Source: Alcaligenaceae bacterium SAGV5 (GTDB lineage: Bacteria > Pseudomonadota > Gammaproteobacteria > Burkholderiales > Burkholderiaceae_B). From it: a stretch of DNA of 64,000 bases. Of the stretch, positions 27,527 through 37,404 are shown one piece after another. The notes beneath the pieces were generated by a model. The model worked only from the letters and a program-made list of their open reading frames with translations. It had not been told where the DNA came from and searched no databases. The stretch's first letter is position 1; each line of letters begins with the position of its first letter. The stretch covers positions 124,001 through 188,000 of the forward strand of contig SPDP01000004.1 in the NCBI GenBank assembly GCA_009360345.1, read 5' to 3'. Both the position numbers and the translations under genes were made by a program.

Positions 27527-28269
27527 GGCAGGGGCGGCGAGGCCGGCGCCGGGTCGTCGTTCAGCGAGAGGGGCGCAAAGCGGTAGCCGATGCCCCAGAC
27601 GGTCTGGATCCACGCCGGCTGCTTGGGGTCGTCCTCGATGGCGCGGCGCAGGCGCAGGATGGCGATGTCGATGGCGCGGTCGTTGCGCTCGCCGGCCTCG
27701 TCGTCACGCGCCAGGGCCAGCAGCCGTTCGCGCGAAAGCGGTTTGCCGGCGTTGCGCAGCAGGGCCTCCAGCAGGTTGAATTCGCCGCCGGTCAGGCGCA
27801 CTTGTTCGGTGCCGCGGTGCAGCGTGCGGGCCTTGGCGTCGAAGATGAAGGGGCCGAACGATACCGGGGCATCCTTGACCAGCGCCGAGGGGCCGCTCTT
27901 GCGCCGCAGCACCGCCTCGATGCGGGCGAGCAGTTCGCGCGGGTCGAAGGGTTTGCCCAGATAGTCGTCGGCGCCGGATTCCAGGCCGATGATGCGGTCC
28001 ACCGTTTCGTCGCGCGCGGTCAGCAGGATCACCGGCAGGTCCTCGCCGCGCTCCCGCAGCCGCCGGCAGGCTTCCGCGCCGTCGCCGCCCGGCAGCATGC
28101 GGTCCAGCACCAGCAGGGCGGGCGCGTACCGGGTGATGCGCATTTCCAGGTCGGTGGCGTCGGGCGCCAGCAGCGTGTCGTAGCCCTGTTTGTTCAGGTA
28201 GTCGGCCAGCAACTGGCGCAGGGCCGGGTCGTCGTCGACCACGAGCAATTTGGTGGCGGATTTTTCCAT
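27523..28269 (-). CDS. OmpR-family response regulator
   Basis: Winged-helix response regulator of 248 residues. Seen: KLLVVDDDPALRQLL, phospho-acceptor Asp in LLVLDRMLPGGDG (about 57), GADDYLGKPF, and C-terminal DIAILRLRRAIEDDP with QTVWGIGYRF. It resembles OmpR/RisA types. ATG 28269 gives the family N-terminus; the longer upstream frame is not conserved-looking. Its cognate kinase is broken, so phosphorylation would need another kinase or acetyl phosphate. Divergent from the Spy-like gene, a plausible target. Confidence 0.9.
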   Translation of the reverse strand: MEKSATKLLVVDDDPALRQLLADYLNKQGYDTLLAPDATDLEMRITRYAPALLVLDRMLPGGDGAEACRRLRERGEDLPVILLTARDETVDRIIGLESGADDYLGKPFDPRELLARIEAVLRRKSGPSALVKDAPVSFGPFIFDAKARTLHRGTEQVRLTGGEFNLLEALLRNAGKPLSRERLLALARDDEAGERNDRAIDIAILRLRRAIEDDPKQPAWIQTVWGIGYRFAPLSLNDDPAPASPPLP

Positions 28270-28310
28270 GGGGGAATGTTCGCGTGGCGGGGCCGGACCC
28301 GCAAGCTGCC

Positions 28311-28326
28311 TGAAATCGGTTGAAAC
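28311..28326. promoter_or_regulatory. Direct-repeat operator candidate between regulator and Spy-like gene
   Basis: TGAAATCGGT followed at once by TGAAACAGAT: two TGAAA half-sites one helical turn apart, between the divergent OmpR-type regulator and the Spy-like gene. The geometry suits an OmpR-family site. Weak evidence, based on two half-sites only. Confidence 0.35.
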
Positions 28327-28421
28327 AGATGGACCCCGCCGCGCAACCGGTCCGAAACGGGTCTGGAACAAGAATGCACTCACCGCCGCAGTCCGATGCG
28401 GTGTCGACAAGGAGTAACGCA

Positions 28422-29000
28422 ATGACCAAGAACGCCCTTCGTACGATCGCGCTGTCGCTGGCCCTGGCTACCGGGGGCGCAGGCGTGCTGCAGGCCGCCC
28501 ATGCCCAGGCCGCGGGGGACAATACCACGCAGGCCGAGCAGAAACCCGCGCCGGAACGCCATCGGGGCCCGATGGGCCATCATGGCTCCAAGGGGCATCA
28601 CTTCCGGGGCGGCATGGACCAGTCGCCGCTGGCCATGCTGGGCCACCTGAAATCCAGGCTGAACCTGACCGATTCGCAGCAGAAGCTGTGGGATGCGGCG
28701 CAGAGCGCCAGCCGTGAAGCCGGACAGGCCATGCGGGCCCAGCGCGCCGAGGGCATCAAGGACCTGCGCACGCAGGTCGCCGCCGGTCCGCTGGACCTGC
28801 GGGCCCTGAGCGCCCGGCACGACGCCGAGCGCGCGGCTGCCAAGCCCAAGCTGGATGCCGCCCGGGACGCCTGGCTGGCCGCCTACGATTCGCTGGACGG
28901 CAAGCAGAAACAGGTGGTGACCGACGCGGTCAAGCAGCGCCTGGAGCGGGGCGACCGCATGCGTGAGCATCGCCGCCCGGACGCTCCGTCCAAGAGCTGA
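28422..29000 (+). CDS. Spy/CpxP-like periplasmic protein
   Basis: Exported helical protein of 192 residues. The signal peptide ends near AAHAQA (about 29). A His/Gly-rich segment (MGHHGSKGHHFRGG) follows, which could bind metal. The LTxxQ-type motif LNLTDSQQKLWD is the mark of the Spy/CpxP family, ATP-independent envelope chaperones and stress modulators. ATG 28422 has AAGGAG upstream. It is divergent from an OmpR-type regulator, consistent with envelope-stress control. Confidence 0.82.
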   Translation: MTKNALRTIALSLALATGGAGVLQAAHAQAAGDNTTQAEQKPAPERHRGPMGHHGSKGHHFRGGMDQSPLAMLGHLKSRLNLTDSQQKLWDAAQSASREAGQAMRAQRAEGIKDLRTQVAAGPLDLRALSARHDAERAAAKPKLDAARDAWLAAYDSLDGKQKQVVTDAVKQRLERGDRMREHRRPDAPSKS

Positions 29001-29009
29001 TTCCGGGGG

Positions 29010-29079
29010 GCGAGGGCCGGCGCAGCGAGGCGCCGGCCCTCGCCTGGTGGGCAACGCCGCCGCCTGGCGGCTTTTTTTT
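29010..29079 (+). terminator. Double-hairpin terminator after the Spy-like gene
   Basis: A perfect 14-bp stem (GCGAGGGCCGGCGC, 29010-29023 with 29030-29043) is followed by GCCGCC-gcct-GGCGGC and eight T (29056-29079). The second hairpin is a textbook intrinsic terminator. Confidence 0.9.
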
Positions 29080-29223
29080 GCGGGAATGGGGACGTCTCCC
29101 GCAGGACCCGGATTGCCGGCCGCTGACCTCTTTTTGTCCTGGTTCGCGCCGGGCCGGCTTCGGTCGGCCAGCCGACTTCGCTAAAATCATCTTTGATCGG
29201 CGACCCGCCCGAACCAGCCAGAG

Positions 29224-30406
29224 ATGCCCATGCCCAAGCCCGATACGCTGTTGGCGCATGCCGGACGCGCTCCCGAAGCCTATGCCGGCATGGTCAATAC
29301 GCCTGTTTTCCGCACTTCCACCGTCATCCATCCCACGATCGAGTCGTACGAGGCGCCGCGCGACCTGACCACGAAGCCGGTCAGCTACGGCCGCCATGGC
29401 ACGCCCACGACCTTCGCCTTCGAAGAAGCGGTGGCCAGGCTCGAAGGCGCGCACCAGGCGGTGGCCACGCCCAACGGGCTGTCGGCCATCGTCGTGGCCC
29501 TGCTGGCGGTGCTCAAGCCGGGCCAGCACCTGCTGGTGGCCGATTCGGCCTATTCGCCGGCGCGCGGCTTCTGCGACCGCAGGCTGGTGCCCCTGGGTAT
29601 CGAGGTCGAATACTACGACCCGCTCGTCGGCGCGGGCATCGCCGACCTGTTGCGCGACAATACCGGCGCGGTGTTCTGCGAATCCCCGGGCTCGCTCACG
29701 TTCGAAATGCAGGACATCCCCGCCATCGCGGCGGCGGCCCATGCCCGCGACATCCCCGTGCTGGCCGACAACACCTGGGTCACACCGTATTTCGCCTCGC
29801 CGTTCGAGCTGGGCGTGGATATTTCCATCCATGCGGGCACCAAGTACATCGGCGGCCATTCCGACCTGATGATAGGCGTGGTCGCCACCAACGAACGCTA
29901 TTGGAAGCCGGTGCGGCAGACGGTGTACGACTATGCCTACAGCGTCAGTCCCGACGATTGCTACCAGGCCCTGCGCGGCCTGCGCACCCTGGGGGTGCGC
30001 CTGCGCCAGCACGAGCGCAACGCGCTGCAGGTGGCGCGCTGGCTCGAGGTCCAGCCCGAGGTCGCGCGCGTGCTGTATCCGGCGCTGGAAAGCGATCCCG
30101 GCCATGCGCTCTGGAAGCGTGACTACCGCGGCGCAACGGGCCTGTTCTCGGTGGTGCTCAAGCCGGTCGACGACGCCGCGCTGGCGCGTTTCGTCGACGG
30201 CCTGAAGCTGTTCGGCATCGGTTCGAGCTGGGGGGGGTTTGAAAGCCTGATCACGGTCGTGCACGCCGCGGCCTATCGCACGGCCACCCGCTGGCAGCCC
30301 GAAGGGCCCGCCGTGCGGCTGCACATCGGCCTGGAGGATCCGGCCGACCTGATCGCCGACCTGCGGCAGGGGCTGGACCTGCTGCAAGACGGCAAGGCCG
30401 CCGCGC

Positions 30407-30414
<8 letters not shown>
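29224..30414 (+). CDS. metC: Cystathionine beta-lyase
   Basis: PLP enzyme splitting cystathionine to homocysteine, pyruvate and ammonia in methionine synthesis. It has 396 residues. Seen: YGRHGTPTTFAFEEAVARLE, the phosphate-binding segment TPNGLSAI, Asp in VLADNTWVTPYF, and the PLP lysine in SIHAGTKYIGGHSD. The end of the gene overlaps recQ by 8 bp. In Bordetella avium the homologous enzyme was described as an osteotoxin; nothing in this sequence indicates secretion. Confidence 0.93.
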
Positions 30415-32221
<1,807 letters not shown>

Positions 32222-32270
32222 TCCGGCACCCTGGACAAGACCGGGAGGAGAAAGCGAGCGCCGATCCAGC

Positions 32271-32822
32271 CTAGCGGGCCGGCACGGTCCAGAAGAAGAT
32301 CCGCTTGTTGTCCACCGTCAGGGTCTGCTCGGGCGCCCAGTCTCCCATGTCGAACGCGTGCGACACGATGCGGGTCCCGGGTCTGAGCGCGAGCAGGGTG
32401 GGGCGCAGCTTGAGGTTGAGATGGGGCAGCAGATAGAGCGTGATGACCGTGGCCGGGCTCAGGTCCTGCTCGAACAGATCGCCCTGGATGAAGCGGACCT
32501 TGTCGGTGACCTGCTGGCTGCGCGCATTGTCGTTGGCCTCGCCGATGCGTTGGGGATCCAGGTCTATGCCTACGCCACGCGTGCCGAAGCGTTTGGCCGC
32601 GGTGACCGGGATGCGGCCGTCGCCAGAACCCAGGTCGTACAGGATATCGTCGGGGCCGACCCGGGCCACCTGCAGCATCGCGTCCACCACCGGCTGGGGC
32701 GTGGGCACGAAAATCACGTCGGGCGTGCGGGGAACGGGCTTGGCGGTTCCGAAGGACTGGCCCCAGGCGGGGCCGGTCGCGGCGGCGGCCAGGGTGGTCA
32801 GGCAGAACTGGCGGCGATTCAT
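32271..32822 (-). CDS. Exported SAM-dependent methyltransferase-like protein
   Basis: Class I methyltransferase fold of 183 residues preceded by a twin-arginine-type signal (MNRRQFCLTTLAAAATGPAWG). Seen: SAM motif I as ILYDLGSGDGRIPVTAA, an acidic residue at the end of beta-2 (VGIDLDPQRI), and later LYLLPHLNLKLRP. ATG 32822 sets the signal. SAM is not known to be available in the periplasm, so either the enzyme folds with SAM before Tat export, or the signal is not used. It lies 29 bp after the permease gene, in the same operon. Substrate unknown. Confidence 0.8.
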   Translation of the reverse strand: MNRRQFCLTTLAAAATGPAWGQSFGTAKPVPRTPDVIFVPTPQPVVDAMLQVARVGPDDILYDLGSGDGRIPVTAAKRFGTRGVGIDLDPQRIGEANDNARSQQVTDKVRFIQGDLFEQDLSPATVITLYLLPHLNLKLRPTLLALRPGTRIVSHAFDMGDWAPEQTLTVDNKRIFFWTVPAR

Positions 32823-32851
32823 GGCGGCTTGGCTCCGGGAAGCGTGGCGGA

Positions 32852-34234
32852 TCAGGATGCGGGCGGAGTGCTGCCGCGGGGCTGGGCGAGCATGAGCAGC
32901 GCGCCGACACCCAGCACGGCAATGCCCACCAGGGCGCCGATACCGGTATGGCGCAGGCTGGCGTAGAGCAGATAGCCGCTGGTCGCGATGAACAGCAGCG
33001 GCGTCAGCGGATACAACGGAACGCGGAAGGGGCGATGGGCGCCAGGGTCCTTGCGCCGGAGCACGAACAGCGCCAGGCCGCTCAGCACGAAGAACAGCCA
33101 GAACACCGGCGCGGTGTATTCGACCATGGTGGCGAAGCCGCTGCGGGTGAACGCCCCCAGCGCGACCAGCGCCAGCGAGATGGCCGCCTGGACCCACAGG
33201 GCATTGACCGGCGTGTTCCATTGCGGATGCCATTTGGCCAGCATGGAGAAGGCCGGCGTGTCCTGGCCGAAGGCGTAGGTGGTGCGCGAGGCGGTCAGGA
33301 TGGTGGCGTTGGCCGACGTGAGCGCGGAGATCGCGATCAACAGCGCGATCAGCTGCGCGCCCGATTCGCCCAGCGCCCGCCGCATCATGTCGGCGGCGAC
33401 GGCCGACGAGGCGCCCATGCCTTCCTGGCCCAGCACGTTCAGGTAAGCCAGGTTGACCAGCAGGTAAAGCAGCGTGATCAGCGCCAGGCTCCAGAACAGC
33501 GCGCGCGGCAGGGTTCGTCCCGAGCCCGAGGCCTCGGCCGAGATGTAGGCGGCCTCGTTCCATCCGCCGTAGGTCAGCATCACGAAGATCAGGACCAGGC
33601 CCCAGTTGGCGACGCCGGATGACGAGGCGGCGGGCGCGGCGGCCGGCGCCGTCTCGGGCACGTACAGCAAGCCCACCGCGATGATCAGCAGGACGCCGCC
33701 CACTTCCAGGGCCGTCAGCAGGTTCTGGGTCCATTTGCCGGTGCTCAGGCCCGCCACGTTCACCACTGTCAGCACGATGATGATCGCGGCCGCGTAGATG
33801 GCCGGCGAAGCCGGCCCGAGATAGACGATCTGCGACGCGTAGTCGCCGAAGATGTAGCCCAGCAGGGCGATCGAGCCGGTGGGGATGACGGTCAGCCGCG
33901 CCCATGCGAACAGGAAGGACAAGCGGGTGCCGAACGCGCGCCGCAGGTAGTGGTAGTCGCCGCCGGCATGCGGATAGGTGCTGGCCAGTTCCGCGTAGCA
34001 CAGCGCGCCGGCGACGGAGATCAGGCCGCCCACGATCCAGGCCATCATCATCGCGGAGGGAGATCCCGCATGCATGGCCACCAGCGACGGCGCGCTGAAG
34101 ATGCCGGCCCCGATGACGATGCCCACGACCAGCGCCATGATGTCCAGCGTGCCGAGCAGCGGGCGCGAGGTGGGCTTGGCGGCGGCATCCGGGGTGGACG
34201 CATGCGGGTTCGATGCGGGTAACGCGTTGCTCAT
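32852..34234 (-). CDS. APC-family amino acid permease
   Basis: Inner-membrane transporter of the amino acid-polyamine-organocation superfamily, 460 residues with about 12 hydrophobic segments. The N-terminal family motif is visible (LDIMALVVGIVIGAGIFSAP), and the segment SVAGALCYAELASTYPHAGG matches helix 2-3. Substrate not readable. It leads a two-gene unit with the exported methyltransferase. The N-terminal 20 residues are hydrophilic and Ala/Pro-rich. Confidence 0.9.
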   Translation of the reverse strand: MSNALPASNPHASTPDAAAKPTSRPLLGTLDIMALVVGIVIGAGIFSAPSLVAMHAGSPSAMMMAWIVGGLISVAGALCYAELASTYPHAGGDYHYLRRAFGTRLSFLFAWARLTVIPTGSIALLGYIFGDYASQIVYLGPASPAIYAAAIIIVLTVVNVAGLSTGKWTQNLLTALEVGGVLLIIAVGLLYVPETAPAAAPAASSSGVANWGLVLIFVMLTYGGWNEAAYISAEASGSGRTLPRALFWSLALITLLYLLVNLAYLNVLGQEGMGASSAVAADMMRRALGESGAQLIALLIAISALTSANATILTASRTTYAFGQDTPAFSMLAKWHPQWNTPVNALWVQAAISLALVALGAFTRSGFATMVEYTAPVFWLFFVLSGLALFVLRRKDPGAHRPFRVPLYPLTPLLFIATSGYLLYASLRHTGIGALVGIAVLGVGALLMLAQPRGSTPPAS

Positions 34235-34363
34235 GACGGGAGGGTCCTCGATGCAGGGGCAGGGGTGCGTGGTCGTCCAGCGGCCGCAGGCCTCGCGCCC
34301 GGCGGCGCGGCGCGGGCGGAAAACTTACAGGTTCCTGAAAGTAATGGGGAAAGCGGAAAGCGG

Positions 34364-35284
34364 TCAAGCCCCGGGAGGCGGGGCGGCGCGGTTGCGGTCG
34401 AGCTGGTCGCGCACCATGGCGCGGAAGTCGCTGGGCGATGCGCCCGCGTGTTTGGTGAAGAAGCGCGAGAAATAGCCGGGATCGGAAAACCCCAGCGTCA
34501 GGGCGATTTCCTTCACGCTCAGCGACGAATAGGCCAGGTCGCGGCGCGCCTCGGTCAGCAGGCGGTCATTGACGACGCCCAGGGCCGACAGGCCCAGTTC
34601 GTCGCGGCAGATCCGGTTCAACTGCGTGGGCGTGATGCCCAGGCGCTCGGCGTAATAGGCGATGTCGCGCTGGTCGCGGAAACTGCGGTTCAGCAGGGTC
34701 TTGAAACGGTGCAGGTGCATGACGCCGCGCGAGCTGCGCCGGCCGGGCCGCGGGCCGGCCAGCGTGGCGATCTTGCGGGCCAGCAAGACCAGCACGGTGC
34801 CCAGCAGGGACTCCAGCAGCGGCAGCCGCCAGGCATGGGTTTCGTCGTACTCGGCCAGCAACAGTTCGATCGATTGCGAAAAGGGCGCATAGGCGGCTTC
34901 CCCGGTGTCGAACGGGACGTGGCGCGGCGCCTGGAAGTGGGGAAAGAGATCGGTGTGGTGCGCCAGCAGGCTTTCCAGTTGTTGCGTGACGATGGTGATG
35001 ACCGCGCCGTCTATGTCTTCGGAAAAGCGGAAACCGTGTGCGTGCAGGGCGGGAACGAACAGGGCGCAGGGACCGTGGACAGTGAAGCGGCGATCGTCGA
35101 ACTGGATGTCGGCGGTGCCTGACCGTATGTACAGAATTTGTACGAACAAGTCATGGCGGTGCAGTTTGATTTCCCAGTCGTACAGGCGGCTGCGCTGGGG
35201 GATGGATTCGCAATGAAGGCTTTCCGGGACAAGGTTCTTGCCGTGCTCGCCGTACAGGGCGTAGGTGGGGACGATGCTTTTCAT
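34364..35284 (-). CDS. AraC-family regulator, probable activator of pobA
   Basis: Transcription regulator of 306 residues. The N-terminal cupin-like ligand domain (LHRHDLFVQILYIRSGTADI) is followed by two C-terminal helix-turn-helix units (YYAERLGITPTQLNRICRDE; SVKEIALTLGFSDPGYFSRF). Divergent from pobA, matching the AraC-type PobR/PobC regulators that respond to 4-hydroxybenzoate. ATG 35284 (MKSIVPTYALYGEHGKNLV) is preferred; an upstream ATG at 35338 lies inside the operator-like repeat. Confidence 0.88.
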   Translation of the reverse strand: MKSIVPTYALYGEHGKNLVPESLHCESIPQRSRLYDWEIKLHRHDLFVQILYIRSGTADIQFDDRRFTVHGPCALFVPALHAHGFRFSEDIDGAVITIVTQQLESLLAHHTDLFPHFQAPRHVPFDTGEAAYAPFSQSIELLLAEYDETHAWRLPLLESLLGTVLVLLARKIATLAGPRPGRRSSRGVMHLHRFKTLLNRSFRDQRDIAYYAERLGITPTQLNRICRDELGLSALGVVNDRLLTEARRDLAYSSLSVKEIALTLGFSDPGYFSRFFTKHAGASPSDFRAMVRDQLDRNRAAPPPGA

Positions 35285-35314
35285 GGCCGAGGTTCCTGGC
35301 GCGCAAGATGTTCG

Positions 35315-35342
35315 GATTATCCATGAAGATGTCTCCATAATC
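35315..35342. promoter_or_regulatory. Inverted repeat between pobA and its regulator gene
   Basis: GATTATCCAT ... CCATAATC: perfect 6-bp arms (GATTAT/ATAATC) 16 bp apart, with TCCAT also repeated directly. It lies 65 bp before pobA and 30 bp before the regulator start. A natural candidate for the AraC-type regulator site; binding is inferred. Confidence 0.45.
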
Positions 35343-35407
35343 TATCGCGCGCAGCCGGCCCGGCTCTTAAGATGATTGAAAGTCAGAACCTATGCAGGAG
35401 ACATGCC

Positions 35408-36577
35408 ATGAGGGTCCAAGTCGCAATCATCGGGTCCGGGCCGGCCGGACTCTTTCTCGGGCAGATCCTTTCCCGGGCGGGCATCGAGACGCTCATCATC
35501 GAACAGCGCAGCAAGGAGTACGTGCTGGGCCGCATCCGTGCGGGCGTCCTGGAACAGGGCACGGTCGACCTGCTGGACGAGATCGGCGCCGGCCGCCGCA
35601 TGCACGAGCAGGGCCTGGTGCACGGCGGCATCGAACTGTGCTTTGATGGCCAGCGCCACCGCATCGACCTGAAGACGCTGTCGGGCGGCAAGAGCGTCAT
35701 GGTCTACGGCCAGACCGAAGTCACCCACGATCTCATGGATGCGCGCGAGGCCGCCGGCTATGCGACGGTGTACGAGGCCGAGCAGGTCCGCGTGCACGAT
35801 TTCGATACCGGCCGGCCCAGGGTCACGTACCGCAAGGACGGCGTGGAGCACGTGGTGGAGTGCGACTTCATCGCGGGCTGCGACGGTTTCCACGGGGTGA
35901 GCCGCGCCAGCGTGCCCGCGTCCGCCATCAAGACCTACGAGAAGATCTATCCGTTCGGCTGGCTGGGCATCCTGTCCGAGACGCCGCCGGTGTCGGATGA
36001 ACTCATCTACTCGAACCACGAACGGGGCTTCGCGCTGTGCAGCATGCGTTCGCACACGCGCAGCCGCTATTACGTGCAGTGCCCGCTGGACGACAAGGTC
36101 GAGAACTGGTCGGACGAACGGTTCTGGGACGAATTGCGCGGCCGGCTGGACGCCGAGGCGGCCGCGTCGCTGGTGACCGGTCCGTCCATCGAGAAAAGCA
36201 TCGCGCCGCTGCGCAGCTTCGTGGCCGAGCCCATGCGCTTCGGCCGGCTGTTCCTGGCCGGCGACGCGGCCCACATCGTGCCGCCCACGGGCGCCAAGGG
36301 CTTGAACCTGGCGGTATCGGACGTACGCTACCTGTCCGACGCCATCATCCGCTACTACGGTGGCGACCAGCAGGGCATCGATACCTATTCCGCACGCTGC
36401 CTGGATCGCGTCTGGAAGGCCGTCCGCTTCTCGTGGTGGATGACCTCGCTGATGCACAAGTTCCCGGAGAACGGCGATTTCGGCCAGAAGATCCAGCACG
36501 CCGAACTGGGCTACCTGGTCGGCTCACAAGCCGCATCGACGGCCCTTGCGGAAAACTACGTCGGCTTGCCGTATTGA
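35408..36577 (+). CDS. pobA: 4-hydroxybenzoate 3-monooxygenase
   Basis: FAD/NADPH enzyme converting 4-hydroxybenzoate to protocatechuate for the beta-ketoadipate pathway. It has 389 residues, nearly identical in length to Pseudomonas PobA. Seen: the FAD motif VAIIGSGPAGLFLGQILSRA, RIRAGVLEQGTVDLL, the DG motif FIAGCDGFHGVSR, the substrate-site region YYVQCPLDD, and the GD motif LFLAGDAAHIVPPTGAKGLN. ATG 35408 follows AGGAGACATGCC. Protocatechuate genes are not in the window. Confidence 0.96.
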   Translation: MRVQVAIIGSGPAGLFLGQILSRAGIETLIIEQRSKEYVLGRIRAGVLEQGTVDLLDEIGAGRRMHEQGLVHGGIELCFDGQRHRIDLKTLSGGKSVMVYGQTEVTHDLMDAREAAGYATVYEAEQVRVHDFDTGRPRVTYRKDGVEHVVECDFIAGCDGFHGVSRASVPASAIKTYEKIYPFGWLGILSETPPVSDELIYSNHERGFALCSMRSHTRSRYYVQCPLDDKVENWSDERFWDELRGRLDAEAAASLVTGPSIEKSIAPLRSFVAEPMRFGRLFLAGDAAHIVPPTGAKGLNLAVSDVRYLSDAIIRYYGGDQQGIDTYSARCLDRVWKAVRFSWWMTSLMHKFPENGDFGQKIQHAELGYLVGSQAASTALAENYVGLPY

Positions 36578-36598
36578 GACCCCCCGTATTGCTTTGAT

Positions 36599-36676
36599 CC
36601 AGGGCGCCGCGGATCCGGCTTTGCCGGTCCGCCAGCGCCGCCCCCCTGGGGGGCGCGCGTCAGCGCGTAGGGGGGG
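36599..36676 (+). repeat. Dispersed structured intergenic repeat, copy 6
   Basis: Forward copy between the convergent pobA and ubiX genes. The outer stem is GGCGC/GCGCC, the inner hairpin CCGGC-ttt-GCCGG, the middle CGCCCCCC-t-GGGGGGCG, and the third CGCGC-gtca-GCGCG with a GTAGGGG tail. The ubiX stop codon (36660-36662) lies in the loop of the third module, giving the same Pro-Thr-Arg-stop ending as dctD. Confidence 0.88.
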
Positions 36677-37274
36677 GCCTTTCCCCCAGGCCCTTCCAGC
36701 GCTTGAGGCGGTCGGAGTGGATGCCGAAGAGGTCCAGGGTGCGCAGTACGGTGTGGTTGACGATGTCGTCCACGCTTTGGGCGCCGGAATAGAAGGCGGG
36801 GACGGGGGGGAAGACGACGCCGCCCATTTCTGTGACGGCCACCATGTTGCGCAGGTGGGCGAGGTTCAGGGGGGCTTCGCGGGTCAGGAGGACGAGGCGG
36901 CGGCGTTCTTTCAGGACGACGTCGGCGGCGCGGGTGATGAGGTTGTCGGCGTAGGCGTGGGCCACGGCCGCGAGGGTCTTCATCGAGGTGGGGGCGATGA
37001 CCATGCCGGCGGTCAGGAAGGAGCCGCTTGCAATGGCGGCGCCGACATCGCCGGGGTGGTAGACCACGTCGGCCAGCGAGGCCAGGTCCTTGCGGCCGAG
37101 TCCGTGTTCGTGCATGGTGTTGAGCACGCCAGCTTCGGACACGACCAGATGGCTTTCCCAGTCGGGCAGTTCGCGCAGCGCTTCGAGCAGGCGCAGGCCA
37201 TAGATGGAGCCGCTGGCTCCGGTGATGGCGACGATCAGGCGTTGGCGCGGACGGTCGGCCGGCTGCGGGGTCAT
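36660..37274 (-). CDS. ubiX: Flavin prenyltransferase UbiX
   Basis: Joins dimethylallyl phosphate to FMN, making prenyl-FMN, the cofactor of UbiD-type decarboxylases in ubiquinone synthesis and aromatic-acid metabolism. It has 204 residues. Seen: the FMN-binding start LIVAITGASGSIYGLRLLEAL, MVIAPTSMKTLAAVAHAYAD, the segment LLTREAPLNLAHLRNM and VFPPVPAFY. Its terminal codons (PPPTR) come from the dispersed repeat. No ubiD is nearby. Confidence 0.94.
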   Translation of the reverse strand: MTPQPADRPRQRLIVAITGASGSIYGLRLLEALRELPDWESHLVVSEAGVLNTMHEHGLGRKDLASLADVVYHPGDVGAAIASGSFLTAGMVIAPTSMKTLAAVAHAYADNLITRAADVVLKERRRLVLLTREAPLNLAHLRNMVAVTEMGGVVFPPVPAFYSGAQSVDDIVNHTVLRTLDLFGIHSDRLKRWKGLGERPPPTR

Positions 37275-37404
37275 GGGGGCGGGTCTCCTCGTTTTATGGC
37301 GAATGGGGCGCTTGCGCCGCCGGTTCAGTGCCCCGAGTCACCGATGTGTCACGCGGGGCGGGCATAATTGTACGTTGAGTGATTGCGTCGCGAGCATAAA
37401 AAGA

